Positions 27,955 through 36,763 of a stretch of DNA of 64,000 nucleotides are shown here, piece by piece. Made by a program: the position numbers and the translations under genes. The DNA lies in NCBI RefSeq assembly GCF_001244735.1, contig NZ_LN868937.1, positions 1,785,184 through 1,849,183 on the forward strand, read 5' to 3'. Each line of letters starts with the position of its first letter. The first letter of the stretch is position 1. Origin of the DNA: Bacillus andreraoultii. GTDB taxonomy: Bacteria > Bacillota > Bacilli > Bacillales > Caldibacillaceae. Under the pieces are notes generated by a model. The model was not told the DNA's origin. It worked only from the letters and a program-made list of their open reading frames with translations, and did not search any database.

Positions 27955-28884
27955 ATGAAGTTTTTAATTGTCGGTGCAGGCGCAGTTGGAGGATATTTTG
28001 GGGGAAGACTGTTAGAAGGTGGAGCAGATGTCACTTTTCTAGTTAGGGAAAATAGACAAAAAAAATTGCAAGAAACAGGTCTGATTGTAAAAAGCAATTA
28101 CGGAAATATTACTCTTCCAGTAAAAACGATTGTAACTGGGGAAACAGTTGAACCATATGATGTCATCATTTTATCAACGAAGGCCTATCATCTTAAAGAG
28201 GCGATGAATGACATTGGCCCTTATGTAGGTGAGGAAACGATGATTCTTCCATTATTAAATGGAATGGCTCATTATGAAGCTTTAGATCGTCAATTTGGGA
28301 AAGATCGAGTCATTGGTGGTCTCTGTTATATTGAATCGACACTTGATTCTGAAGGAGCTATCATTCAAAATGGTTCAATGCATGAAATCGTCTTTGGTGA
28401 ACGTTCTGGCCATTCAAGCGAGAGAATTCGTCAACTTGCTACGATTTTTAATAAAGCAAAAATGGATTCACAATTAAGTAATGAAATTAACCAAGAATTG
28501 TGGCATAAGTATTTATTTATCGCAACGATGTCTGGTATTACGACTATGATGCGTGCCTCAATTGGACCGATTCGATCGACCGAGACAGGTATGGCTACAA
28601 TTAGTCGGCTTACAAAAGAAATCATTGAAATTATGAGAAGTGGTGGCGCAACTCTTGCAAAAGATATAGAAGATATTCAGTTGAATAAAGTGCAAAATTT
28701 AGCGCGAACGATGAAGTCGTCCATGCAACGGGATATGGAAAGAGGTCTACCTGTTGAAGTAGATCATTTACATGGATATTTATTGGAGATTGCGAAGAAG
28801 GAAAATCTTGAAGTTCCGGTTTTACAATCCGTCTACGCAAACTTAAAAATTTATGAACAAATTCTATTAGAAAAGCAGTCCTAA
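27955..28884 (+). CDS. panE: 2-dehydropantoate 2-reductase (ApbA/PanE family)
   Basis: A 309-residue oxidoreductase. The nucleotide-binding motif GAGAVGGYFGG (residues 7-17) opens the N-terminal domain; the C-terminal helical domain has the conserved Lys in LWHKYLFIATMSG and Glu/Asp-rich substrate region SSMQRDMERGLPVEVDHLHGYLL. It would reduce ketopantoate to pantoate for coenzyme A synthesis with NADPH. Paralogues with unassigned substrates are common, so the exact role is not certain. GGAAGGG precedes the ATG at 27955; ATG codons at 27916 and 27931 are weaker. Monocistronic. Confidence 0.87.
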   Translation: MKFLIVGAGAVGGYFGGRLLEGGADVTFLVRENRQKKLQETGLIVKSNYGNITLPVKTIVTGETVEPYDVIILSTKAYHLKEAMNDIGPYVGEETMILPLLNGMAHYEALDRQFGKDRVIGGLCYIESTLDSEGAIIQNGSMHEIVFGERSGHSSERIRQLATIFNKAKMDSQLSNEINQELWHKYLFIATMSGITTMMRASIGPIRSTETGMATISRLTKEIIEIMRSGGATLAKDIEDIQLNKVQNLARTMKSSMQRDMERGLPVEVDHLHGYLLEIAKKENLEVPVLQSVYANLKIYEQILLEKQS

Positions 28885-28902
28885 GTTTTGGACTGCTTTT
28901 TC
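28871..28902. terminator. shared bidirectional terminator
   Basis: AAAAGCAGTCC (28871-28881) pairs with GGACTGCTTTT (28890-28900). It lies between convergent genes (panE-like and the HAD phosphatase) with suitable runs on both strands. Confidence 0.9.
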
Positions 28903-28915
28903 GTCAAAAAGCCAA

Positions 28916-29713
28916 TTAAACGTTCAATAATTCTCTTACTGCATAAGCAAATCCATTTTCGTCATTTGATTTCGTCACAACGTCTGCAGCAGCTTGAATA
29001 TGTTCAGGTGCATTCGCCATCGCAATGGATCGAGTTGCCACATTAAATTGCTCCACGTCATTTCCACCATCACCAAAGGCGAAAATAGCATCAAATGTTA
29101 CCCCTGTTAATTTTTGATAGCGCAATAATGCCGTTCCTTTATTCGCTTCCGTTGATGTAAACTCAATATTATTAGGATGAGAGGAAGCCATTGAGATGTC
29201 AATTTTCCCTTCCACTACTTTTTTCACAGCGTCAATTTTTTCAATCTCATCTAATGTAGAAACAGCCATCACTTTATAAATTTTAATGTTATCTCTTTCG
29301 AATAGTTGATCATAATTGTAGTCCTTAAAAATTGCCTCAATTTCTTCTGGAGTTTTATTTAGTAAATCTGGGTTTCGACAAGGAAAACCACCTTGGTTCG
29401 TGTAAACCATAATTTGTAATCCAAGTTCATTTAAAATTGGAAATAACGTTTGGTATGTTTCTATCGGTAAAGAGGCTTCGTATAAAACTTCACCCGTTTC
29501 CGAATACAAAACGGTTCCGTTAATTGTAATAATTGGCGTCTTTAATTTTTGTAACTCATCAAATAAAAGAATATCTTCAATCGCTCGTCCTGAATTGATC
29601 ACGACACAATGACCTTGTTCTTTCAGGTCTTGTAATACATTCAAGTTTTCCGTTGAAATTTGGTGATTCGAATTTAACAATGTTCCGTCTAAATCAATTG
29701 AGTAACATTTCAT
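28916..29713 (-). CDS. Cof-type HAD-superfamily hydrolase
   Basis: A 265-residue HAD phosphatase of subclass IIB. Motif I DLDGT (residues 7-11) carries the nucleophile Asp7; motif II is in CVVINSGR; motif IV GDGGNDVEQF is near residue 215. Members dephosphorylate sugar phosphates, flavin precursors or PLP with broad specificity. AAAGGA lies nine bases before the ATG at 29713, better than for the ATG two codons upstream. It converges with the panE-like gene. Confidence 0.9.
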   Translation of the reverse strand: MKCYSIDLDGTLLNSNHQISTENLNVLQDLKEQGHCVVINSGRAIEDILLFDELQKLKTPIITINGTVLYSETGEVLYEASLPIETYQTLFPILNELGLQIMVYTNQGGFPCRNPDLLNKTPEEIEAIFKDYNYDQLFERDNIKIYKVMAVSTLDEIEKIDAVKKVVEGKIDISMASSHPNNIEFTSTEANKGTALLRYQKLTGVTFDAIFAFGDGGNDVEQFNVATRSIAMANAPEHIQAAADVVTKSNDENGFAYAVRELLNV

Positions 29714-29719
29714 ATGCAT

Positions 29720-30017
29720 AATTCCTTTCTATCAATATCCATTGTTACTATACCATATCTTTGTCACATATCGACAGTTTCATTTTAGAATATGTTCCGT
29801 TATGACGATGGATGTGGTGCGCTACAGTGGCAAGCATCGAATGTTAAACGCTCGTACTAATACAAAGATTACTTAAGAGATTACTCCATCTATTTCTACA
29901 AAGAAGTCTATGATTGTCTGCTTAATCTGAAAAAAATTTTTCAAATTGATTTATCCATTTTTTACTCCTCCGTATATAACTATAGTGAAAGGGAATTGAT
30001 AGAAAGGTGAATCGAAA
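29720..30017. other. intergenic region between divergent genes
   Basis: About 300 bases between the HAD gene and the replication-like gene. No open frame with a ribosome binding site apart from that of the next gene, no hairpin that looks like a terminator, and no repeat that I recognise. Confidence 0.5.
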
Positions 30018-31082
30018 ATGAAAACTGGAAATAAAATTGTTGATAAAATAAGTGAAATGGAATTTCAAGGGAATATTATTCCGACAAAATGGATGAAAAA
30101 TATTACGTTTGCAAACAAAAAGCCACATGTTGTTGCCGTTGTAATCTTATCTGAAATTGTATATTGGTATCGAATGTCGCTCGTTCGTAATGAGAACGGA
30201 AAAATTATTAAAGCGAAGAAAAAATTTAAAGCTGACAAATTACAAAGAAGTTACCAATCATTTGTTGATCAATTTGGTTTTACAAAAAGACAAGTGAAAG
30301 ATGCGATTCAGTTTTTAGTTGACTATGGTATTCTTGTTCGTGAGTTTCGTCATATTAAGACAGAAACAGGTCTTACAATTCCAAATGTGATGTTTGTTGA
30401 GCCTGTCATTGATATGATACAAAAGATTACATATGAAGAAGTTGATTTATTTACGTTAAAAGAAAGTGAGGAAATGGCTTCTAGTCCTGATCAAACAATT
30501 GAAGGATTACTAGAGGAAGAAGAAAAGAAAATTACATATACTGAAGATAGTTATGAAGAGGAAAGCGATTTGGATAAAAAAGAAGCTGTTGCACAGGTTA
30601 ATCTGATAACGACATCGATAGAAGAAGAGTCCTGTAGAGAAACAAATCAATATGAAAAATCGTTTGCATTTTTTGAACAAAATGGATTTGGTCTTGCTAA
30701 AGGTTATTTAGCTAAGCAAATTACGTATTGGTGTAATGACTTATCAGAAGAAGTGGTGATTGAAGCGATGAAAATTGCCCTTCATTATGGCAGCACGCGT
30801 TGGCGATATGTCGTAACCATCTTAACAAACTGGAGAGAATTAGGAGTGGAAACGATAGACTGTGTTCACCGATTGAGGAAGGAAAAACCACAAATACAAG
30901 CGAAGAAAAGAGTGACATCTTCTCGCCATCGATATCAAGAACCTATCCCTCATTGGCTTGAAGCAAGGAAAATGAGTCGAGATTCGAAAGTTAGAATTGA
31001 AAATAATTTAGACGTAGAAACAGAACAATTGAAAAAGAACTTACAACAGCGATTGAAAAAGTATGAAAAACGCTTGGCCTAA
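30018..31082 (+). CDS. DnaD/DnaB_2-domain replication protein, phage-type
   Basis: A 354-residue protein. The N-terminal third (ILSEIVYWYRMSLVR, then RSYQSFVDQFGFTKRQVKDAIQFLVDYGILVREFR) is a winged-helix region like those of phage replication initiators. An acidic linker follows (about 150-205). The domain FEQNGFGLAKGYLAKQITYWCNDLSEEVVIEAMKIALHYGSTRWRYVVTILTNWRELGVET (about 213-275) matches the DnaD C-terminal (DnaB_2) domain, which binds single-stranded DNA and helicase loaders. The tail is basic. AAAGGTG sits eight bases before the ATG. No other phage gene is nearby, so it may be a domesticated remnant or an uncharacterised host replication factor. Confidence 0.82.
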   Translation: MKTGNKIVDKISEMEFQGNIIPTKWMKNITFANKKPHVVAVVILSEIVYWYRMSLVRNENGKIIKAKKKFKADKLQRSYQSFVDQFGFTKRQVKDAIQFLVDYGILVREFRHIKTETGLTIPNVMFVEPVIDMIQKITYEEVDLFTLKESEEMASSPDQTIEGLLEEEEKKITYTEDSYEEESDLDKKEAVAQVNLITTSIEEESCRETNQYEKSFAFFEQNGFGLAKGYLAKQITYWCNDLSEEVVIEAMKIALHYGSTRWRYVVTILTNWRELGVETIDCVHRLRKEKPQIQAKKRVTSSRHRYQEPIPHWLEARKMSRDSKVRIENNLDVETEQLKKNLQQRLKKYEKRLA

Positions 31083-31112
31083 ATGTTAACATGCATATAA
31101 AGAAAACTTAGG

Positions 31113-31157
31113 TCTAGAGCCTTTAGGCGAAAGCAGAGACTAGCGTTCGTCGAAAAA
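31113..31157 (+). repeat. dispersed structured repeat B, copy 1 (short)
   Basis: Contains GCCTTTAGGCGAAAGCAGAG and CTAGCGTTCGTCG, related to copies at 40536-40619 and 48842-48929. GGCGAA can pair with TTCGTC using a G-U pair, keeping the stem of the other copies despite base change. Confidence 0.6.
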
Positions 31158-31194
31158 AATCCACCCTTGCATTAGGTGGACACGTCTTAAAGCT

Positions 31195-31773
31195 TTATGC
31201 CTTTTTATCTTCTTTTAATTGCATTGTTGTAATACAAGTATTGTCATTTTCAAATGTTGTAATTTCGGATATTGCTACTTGATTAGCGTTTGTAATGGTT
31301 ACGTTATACGTTTGGTTTCGTGGTAGCCATAAATCAATGAATCCATTGGCATGAGATTTCATTGTTTGATTGACGATAACCTTACCGTCTTTGTCTTTAA
31401 CAATAACTTGAAATTCCTCATTTGCCAATTCACCACGACATCCGGTTAAACTATGAATTTCACACGGATGCGTTTGTTTTTTAAACGGTGCAATGGAAAC
31501 AAAGAACTCATCATCTGGTAGTTTAAAAATCGTTTCATTTGAATTTTTATCGGTTACAATCAATTCATTTGATGTGATGGAAGCTTGTTCGTCCACTTTT
31601 TTTCCAAGACTGTATTGTTCTACTAGTTTCTTTACGTCTTCTGTTGTACCGATTGTACTCGTCGTGTTCTTGTCTTTATTTATCGAACTAGTAATGAAAA
31701 ATACTGCTAACAGGACAACAACTGTACCAATTAATGTTATTAATTTTTTATTCACTGGAATGACTGACACCAT
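31195..31773 (-). CDS. cueP: CueP-family metal-binding protein
   Basis: A 192-residue exported or membrane-anchored protein (hydrophobic segment about residues 10-27, no lipobox Cys). The rest matches CueP, the periplasmic copper protein of Salmonella: EDVKKLVEQYSLG, then THPCEIHSLTGCRGEL with two Cys and His, then SHANGFIDLWLPRNQTYNVTI, and a C-terminal NTCITTMQL with the third Cys. These cysteines and histidines bind copper in the family. ATG at 31773 has only a purine-rich AGAAAG ahead; GTG at 31755 is an alternative. In Gram-positives it probably stores or detoxifies copper outside the membrane. It is monocistronic. Confidence 0.87.
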   Translation of the reverse strand: MVSVIPVNKKLITLIGTVVVLLAVFFITSSINKDKNTTSTIGTTEDVKKLVEQYSLGKKVDEQASITSNELIVTDKNSNETIFKLPDDEFFVSIAPFKKQTHPCEIHSLTGCRGELANEEFQVIVKDKDGKVIVNQTMKSHANGFIDLWLPRNQTYNVTITNANQVAISEITTFENDNTCITTMQLKEDKKA

Positions 31774-31972
31774 CTTTCTTTTCTATTTATCTATTAATAT
31801 ACGGACTATTCCACTTGAAGTAAAGTAGATTTAAGCTTTAAGTCCTTATTTTTCAGTTACAAATTTTGACATGAATATGACATTTATTACACCTGATAAA
31901 ATATAACGAAAATTTTTTCATAAAATCCTCTGCAAATAGAGATATTAGTATTACAAATACTGTAGGGGATGG

Positions 31973-32986
31973 GTGAAAAAGTTGAAAGAAAATCGTCATG
32001 TGAAGTTAACTGCTGCTGAACTAGGGTATCTTTGGCAATCCTATATGGGCGATACGATGTCTATCTGTATTTTTCAATACTTTTTAAAACATATTGAGGA
32101 TCGGCCGATAAAAACGTTAATGCAACATGCACTTGATGTCTCACAACAACATGTTGAACAAATGAAAAAGATTTTTCGAAAAGAGGGCGTACAAGTACCA
32201 ATCGGATTTACAGAAGAAGATATAAATCTGAATGTAGGGCGGTTATTTTCTGACATTTATTATTTACGCTATATTGACCAAACGACGAAAGGTGGAATTG
32301 CCGCCTATAGTCGTTTGATGCAACAAATTTTCCGTGACGACATACGTTCTTTCTATAAGAAATGTATGCAATCAACTATTGAGTTAAGTGACGAGGCTAC
32401 GAAGTTATTATTAGAAAAAGGAATCGCAAGTAGACAACCTGTTATTACATATCCTGATCGTGTTGAATTTATTAAAAAACAATCATTTATGTTAGAAGGA
32501 CTTGGGAAACGAAATAACTTGAGTTCGATTGAAATTGCCCAACTTTATTATAATATAGAAACGAATTATTTAGGAACAAGTTTAGCTCTAGCTTTTAGCC
32601 AAGTGTCAAAATCTGAGAAAGTACGAAAATTTTTCCTCCGTGGAAAAGAAATTGCGATGAAGCATATAAAAATCTTTCGTGAGTATTTAGAAAATAGTTC
32701 ACTACCTGCACCAATTTCGTTTGAACAGGAAGTGATGAGTTCGACTGAAGCACCTTTCTCGGAAAAATTGATGATGTACCATTTTTCCTTAATGATTTAT
32801 CAAGGCATTAGTAATTATGGTATTTCGATGGCAAATTGTCAAAGAAGTGATTTAGTCGTCGATTTTTCTCGACTCATTGTGGAAGTCTTGAAATATTCTG
32901 AAGACGGATTTAACATAATGATTGGAAATGGTTGGCTAGAACAACCTCCTATGTCTATCGATAGAAAAAACTTAGTAAAGGAATAG
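31973..32986 (+). CDS. DUF3231-family protein
   Basis: A 337-residue protein made of two related halves (about 1-165 and 166-325), each a ferritin-like helical bundle, as usual for DUF3231 in spore-formers. Recognisable blocks include LTAAELGYLWQSYMGDTMSICIFQYFLKH and, in the second half, LSSIEIAQLYYNIETNYLGTSLALAF, with EEDI and HVEQM-type segments. AGGGG precedes GTG at 31973; TTG at 31982 is possible. The next gene starts 6 bases after the stop, so they are likely co-transcribed. Function unknown; many are spore or stress proteins. Confidence 0.88.
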   Translation: MKKLKENRHVKLTAAELGYLWQSYMGDTMSICIFQYFLKHIEDRPIKTLMQHALDVSQQHVEQMKKIFRKEGVQVPIGFTEEDINLNVGRLFSDIYYLRYIDQTTKGGIAAYSRLMQQIFRDDIRSFYKKCMQSTIELSDEATKLLLEKGIASRQPVITYPDRVEFIKKQSFMLEGLGKRNNLSSIEIAQLYYNIETNYLGTSLALAFSQVSKSEKVRKFFLRGKEIAMKHIKIFREYLENSSLPAPISFEQEVMSSTEAPFSEKLMMYHFSLMIYQGISNYGISMANCQRSDLVVDFSRLIVEVLKYSEDGFNIMIGNGWLEQPPMSIDRKNLVKE

Positions 32987-32992
32987 AAAAAT

Positions 32993-33457
32993 GTGGAGAA
33001 AAAGATAGAGGCGTTACTATGGAGTGTTGCTTTTCCAGGATTTGGACAATTATTAAACAAAAAATACGTCAAAGGGATTTTTTTTGTACTATTAGAATTC
33101 ATTGTGAACGTCCAATCCCATTTTAATGAAATTATTTTATATAGTTTTCATGGAGAGATTGAAAAAGCCGTTCAACATGCTAATTATCAATGGTTATTGT
33201 TTTATCCATGTGTTTATTTTTTTGCTATGTGGGATGCGTTTAAAGATGCCGGGGGAGGAAGGGGTCAGTTTTCCTTTTTGCCATTCGTTTTTTCTGCTTA
33301 TTTTGTTACGATTGGAGCAATTACTGCACCGAAAATTAAACCTTTTGGTATACTAATGGGTCCTGTGTGGTTAGGAATAGGAGCAGTTATTCCTGGAGTT
33401 ATATTTGGACTATTTGTAAAAAGGTTAACAATATTCTTTACAAGAGCGGCAGAGTAG
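32993..33457 (+). CDS. small integral membrane protein of unknown function
   Basis: A 154-residue protein with a GTG start (AAAGGA upstream, inside the DUF3231 gene end). It begins EKKIEALLWSVAFPGFGQLLNKKYVKG, the PGxGQ pattern seen in TM2-like and related small membrane proteins, and has four hydrophobic segments with the pattern FYPCVYFFAMWDAFKDA in the middle. It probably forms a two-gene unit with the DUF3231 gene. I do not assign a function. Confidence 0.75.
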   Translation: MEKKIEALLWSVAFPGFGQLLNKKYVKGIFFVLLEFIVNVQSHFNEIILYSFHGEIEKAVQHANYQWLLFYPCVYFFAMWDAFKDAGGGRGQFSFLPFVFSAYFVTIGAITAPKIKPFGILMGPVWLGIGAVIPGVIFGLFVKRLTIFFTRAAE

Positions 33458-33540
33458 AACGTAAATTTTTGAATGGATCAGGGATATTCGATATAATGAG
33501 GTTGATAAGAATACATAGAATTAGTAGGGGAGTGACAGTT

Positions 33541-34014
33541 TTGTATCGCACGGTAAAAGATTTTTTAACAGATTGGACGGATTCTCAAGCTGGAACATTA
33601 CAAGTATTAGAAGCTGTAACCGATGAAAAATTAAATCAAGCCATTACACCAGGACATAACACATTAGGATGGTTAGGGTGGCATTTAGCAAATAGTATCA
33701 CATTTTTCGCTAGTCTTGTTGGATTGAACGTCCAGCCGCCTGGGAACCGCGATGTTGTTCCTGAAACAGCAAGTGAGATTGTAGATGGCTATCGGAAAGT
33801 CTCGGAATTATTTAATAAAGCAGTCGAACAAAACTTCTCGGATGAAAAAATGATAGAAAATATCGACCTGTTTGGAAACCCAACACCACGAGGAGCGGTA
33901 TTGCGTCGAATGATTGATCATCAAACACATCATAGAGGTCAAATGACTGTCTTATTACGTCAAGCAGGACTCCCAGTTCCAGGTGTCATGGGGCCGACAA
34001 AGGAACAGCAATAA
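33541..34014 (+). CDS. DinB-family protein, putative metal-dependent
   Basis: A 157-residue helical protein. The three expected metal ligands are visible: His in GWHLANSI (about residue 46) and the pair in DHQTHHRGQMTVLLRQAGLPVPG near the C terminus, with HHRGQ typical of DinB/YfiT proteins. Such proteins are often bacillithiol-S-transferases or metal-dependent hydrolases. GGGGAG eight bases before TTG at 33541 sets the start; the longer frame from 33367 overlaps the previous gene. Confidence 0.87.
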   Translation: MYRTVKDFLTDWTDSQAGTLQVLEAVTDEKLNQAITPGHNTLGWLGWHLANSITFFASLVGLNVQPPGNRDVVPETASEIVDGYRKVSELFNKAVEQNFSDEKMIENIDLFGNPTPRGAVLRRMIDHQTHHRGQMTVLLRQAGLPVPGVMGPTKEQQ

Positions 34015-34024
34015 ACAACGAATG

Positions 34025-34056
34025 ATCCGTTTCTCGTGCATGAAACGGATTTTTCA
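34025..34056 (+). terminator. DinB gene terminator
   Basis: ATCCGTTTC (34025-34033) pairs with GAAACGGAT (34042-34050), then TTTTC. Confidence 0.88.
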
Positions 34057-34084
34057 TTAAATCCCATTTTAGTTGCTTAACCCG

Positions 34085-34112
34085 TTGACTTTCACCAGTA
34101 TTTTGTTATAAT
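34085..34112 (+). promoter_or_regulatory. sigma-A promoter ahead of the aro region
   Basis: TTGACT (34085-34090), 16-base spacer, TATAAT (34107-34112). A strong match. It would transcribe the small frame at 34166 and the aro operon. Confidence 0.75.
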
Positions 34113-34165
34113 GAAAAAACAAAATGTTTATAATATTTATACGGTTATGAAGGCTGGGGATGAAG

Positions 34166-34282
34166 ATGGGGAAAAGGTTGCAATTAAATCAAACGGCAAA
34201 AATGAATGATTATTTAAATTTTTTCTGGGGCTATTATTTTAGCGCTGGCTTTTTCTGTTGCAACCGAATAATATATGAGTGA
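34166..34282 (+). pseudogene. possible small or decayed ORF, 38 codons
   Basis: ATG at 34166 follows GGGGATGAAG and gives 38 residues (MGKRLQLNQTAKMNDYLNFF and on). A one-base shift in the TTTTTT/TTTTAG stretch would give a hydrophobic tail FFLGLLF followed by ALAFSVATE, which looks like a short membrane peptide. It may be a real small gene with a frameshift, or chance. Low confidence. Confidence 0.3.
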
Positions 34283-34310
34283 TTTTTGAGTTCTTCGTTT
34301 CCTGAAAGAA

Positions 34311-34319
34311 TGGTATAAT
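34311..34319 (+). promoter_or_regulatory. extended -10 promoter of the aro operon
   Basis: TGGTATAAT (TG at 34311-34312, -10 at 34314-34319) with a weak -35 TTCTTC 17 bases upstream. The start would be near 34326, two bases before the leader hairpin. Confidence 0.6.
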
Positions 34320-34327
34320 GAAGTATC

Positions 34328-34359
34328 AGAACTCAAGTAGTAGGGGTTCTATTTTTTTA
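34328..34359 (+). terminator. aroB leader terminator or attenuator
   Basis: AGAACTC (34328-34334) pairs with GGGTTCT (34344-34350), followed by ATTTTTTTAT. It lies between the extended -10 promoter and aroB, so it would end most transcripts unless opened. No peptide, T-box or TRAP site is evident. Confidence 0.55.
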
Positions 34360-34387
34360 TATAAAAAAAGTAGAAGAAGGTGCTTCT

Positions 34388-35443
34388 ATGGGAAAATTAG
34401 TCGTTAATTTAGGTGAGAGGAGTTATTCGCTTCTCATTGAAAAAGGGATACTCGACCAAGTAGGAGAGAAAATTCGAGATATATACAATGGAAAGAAACT
34501 AGTTATTGTAACGGACGAACATGTAAACAAACATTATGGAAATAAAATTGCGGAAAATTTGAAGCAATGTCAATATGAAGTACATCGAATCGTGTTGCCA
34601 CCTGGTGAGGAAACAAAATCCTTTCAAATGTTAACCGAAATCTATAACCAGTTTTTAGATTGTAAGTTAACGAGGAGTGATTTAATCGTTGCGCTTGGTG
34701 GTGGTGTGATTGGTGATCTTGCCGGGTTTGCTGCATCAACCTATTTACGTGGTGTCCCCTATGTGCAAATTCCAACATCACTTCTTTCCCAAGTGGATAG
34801 TAGTGTCGGTGGGAAAGTAGCTGTTGATTTAGCACGCGGCAAGAATTTGGTCGGTAGTTTCTATCATCCAAAATTAGTTTTAATTGATCCGAATGTACTT
34901 GATACGTTAGAAGACCGTTTCTTTTGGGATGGAATGGCTGAAGTAATTAAGTACGGCTGCATTAAAGATGTGGCACTTTTTAATGAGTTAAAGGGTTATC
35001 AAACGAAAGCACAAATAATGGAGAATATTGAACAAATTATTTACCGATGCTGTGAAATTAAGAAAGACATTGTTGAAAAAGATGAACGTGATACTGGGGA
35101 ACGTATGCTGCTGAATTTTGGCCATACATTAGGGCACGCGATAGAAACATTTTATCAATATAAAAAATATACGCATGGAGAAGCGGTTGCGATTGGCATG
35201 GTTGAGATTTGTAAACGAGCTGAAGAGAAAGGCTTAACAGCAAGTAGTATGGTTGAGGAAATTAAAGAACTTGTTACCCAATATCATTTACCATACCGAC
35301 TGGAACTCGCAGATATTACACCGGTACTAGATACTATTCAATTAGATAAAAAGAATATAAATAATGTACTAAACGTCATTTTGTTAAAACATCTTGGACA
35401 ATCTTATATTTATGAAACAACAATCGATTTTTTTAAATCTTAA
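34388..35443 (+). CDS. aroB: 3-dehydroquinate synthase
   Basis: A 351-residue NAD- and metal-dependent enzyme that converts DAHP to 3-dehydroquinate, step two of the shikimate pathway. Motifs: GGGVIGDLAGFAASTYLRGV (about 100-119), PTSLLSQVDSSVGGKVAVD (about 125-145), and the metal ligands in EVIKYG, NFGHTLGHAIE and YTHGEAVAIGM. GAAGGTG precedes the ATG. It opens a six-gene aro operon; the next gene starts 12 bases after its stop. Confidence 0.96.
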   Translation: MGKLVVNLGERSYSLLIEKGILDQVGEKIRDIYNGKKLVIVTDEHVNKHYGNKIAENLKQCQYEVHRIVLPPGEETKSFQMLTEIYNQFLDCKLTRSDLIVALGGGVIGDLAGFAASTYLRGVPYVQIPTSLLSQVDSSVGGKVAVDLARGKNLVGSFYHPKLVLIDPNVLDTLEDRFFWDGMAEVIKYGCIKDVALFNELKGYQTKAQIMENIEQIIYRCCEIKKDIVEKDERDTGERMLLNFGHTLGHAIETFYQYKKYTHGEAVAIGMVEICKRAEEKGLTASSMVEEIKELVTQYHLPYRLELADITPVLDTIQLDKKNINNVLNVILLKHLGQSYIYETTIDFFKS

Positions 35444-35455
35444 AGGGAGTGGGAG

Positions 35456-36763
35456 ATGAGAATGGGTAATTTAAACGTTTTACCGAAAAAACTAACTGGT
35501 TCTGTAAAAGTTCCACCTTCGAAAAGTATGGCACATCGGGCAGTAATTTGTGCAGCATTAAGTAATGGTGTTAGTAAAATTACGAATATTGACTTTTCAG
35601 ACGACATGATTGCCACCATTCAAGCAATGGAATCATTTGGCGCAAAAATTACAAAGCAAACAGATGAACTTGAAGTGATTGGAATCTTTCACGAAACAGC
35701 AGGAAAAGAGAATCAAGGTGAAAACACGATTGACTGTAATGAATCGGGCTCAACATTACGTTTTGTTATCCCAATATCGACTTTGTTTCCAGGACCCCAT
35801 CGATTTATCGGTCGAGGGAAGTTAGGGGAACGTCCACTAGATACATATTATAAAATTTTTGAACAACAAGGTGTGGCGTATCAATATAGAGAGGGCGAGT
35901 TAAATCTCGTTGTCGATGGAAAGTTACAAAGTGGGCTATATGAAGTAGAAGGGAATGTGAGTTCTCAATTTATTACTGGACTTTTGTTCACTTTACCACT
36001 TTTAGACGGAGATTCTACAATTGTCATTACAACAGAACTAGAATCGAAAGGGTACATCGACTTAACATTAAGTGCAATGAAAGACTTCGGAATTGAAGTA
36101 GTGAATAACGATTACAAAGAATTTTTTATTAAAGGAAAACAGAAGTACAAAGCGCGAGATTATCGTGTTGAAGCTGATTATTCGCAAGCAGCATTTTTCC
36201 TAGTTGCCAATGCTTTGAAAAATGAAGTAGTGATGCATGATTTAAATCTAGATTCGCTTCAAGGCGATAAAGAAGCAATTGAAATATTGGAACGAATGGG
36301 AATGGGGTTACGAGAGAAAGATGGAGGATTTGTCGGGGAAGCTGATGATCGTCTAATTGCAACAACGATAGATGGCTCGCAATGTCCGGACATTATCCCA
36401 GTTATTTCACTGGCTGCTGCTTTAAGTGATGGAACGACCGAAATTATTAACGCGGGTAGGCTTCGAATTAAAGAATCCGACCGACTTCATGCAACAACAA
36501 CCGAATTAAATAAACTTGGCGCAAACATAACTGAACTGGAAGATGGTCTCGTCATTGAAGGGGTCTCACAGTTAAATGGTGGTGTAGAAGTTTGGAGTCA
36601 TAAAGACCATCGAATCGCGATGATGCTTGCGATTGCTTCGACCGTTTGCAATGAACCTATCATTATTAAAGACTATGAAGCAGTCTCTAAATCGTATCCG
36701 AATTTTTGGCAACATTTTAAACAACTAGGAGGTCATTTCGTTGAGTGGAATATGGGGGAATAA
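35456..36763 (+). CDS. aroA: 3-phosphoshikimate 1-carboxyvinyltransferase (EPSP synthase), atypical class
   Basis: A 435-residue EPSP synthase that adds enolpyruvate from PEP to shikimate-3-phosphate. The N-terminal motif is PPSKSMAHRAVI rather than PGDKSISHR, and the phosphate/PEP motif is NESGSTLRFVIPI rather than GNSGTTxRL; both are typical of clostridial enzymes, not of Bacillus. RIKESDRL (near 346) and DHRIAMMLAI (near 382) are conserved. AAAGGGAG lies six bases before the ATG. The last 23 bases overlap aroC. Confidence 0.95.
   Translation: MRMGNLNVLPKKLTGSVKVPPSKSMAHRAVICAALSNGVSKITNIDFSDDMIATIQAMESFGAKITKQTDELEVIGIFHETAGKENQGENTIDCNESGSTLRFVIPISTLFPGPHRFIGRGKLGERPLDTYYKIFEQQGVAYQYREGELNLVVDGKLQSGLYEVEGNVSSQFITGLLFTLPLLDGDSTIVITTELESKGYIDLTLSAMKDFGIEVVNNDYKEFFIKGKQKYKARDYRVEADYSQAAFFLVANALKNEVVMHDLNLDSLQGDKEAIEILERMGMGLREKDGGFVGEADDRLIATTIDGSQCPDIIPVISLAAALSDGTTEIINAGRLRIKESDRLHATTTELNKLGANITELEDGLVIEGVSQLNGGVEVWSHKDHRIAMMLAIASTVCNEPIIIKDYEAVSKSYPNFWQHFKQLGGHFVEWNMGE

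Noticed and set aside
31100-31160. CRISPR or other array signal from the dispersed repeats
   Set aside because: Copies are thousands of bases apart, with no spacers and no cas genes.
34328-34359. TRAP or T-box control of the aro operon
   Set aside because: No array of spaced GAG/UAG triplets and no T-box sequence in the short leader.
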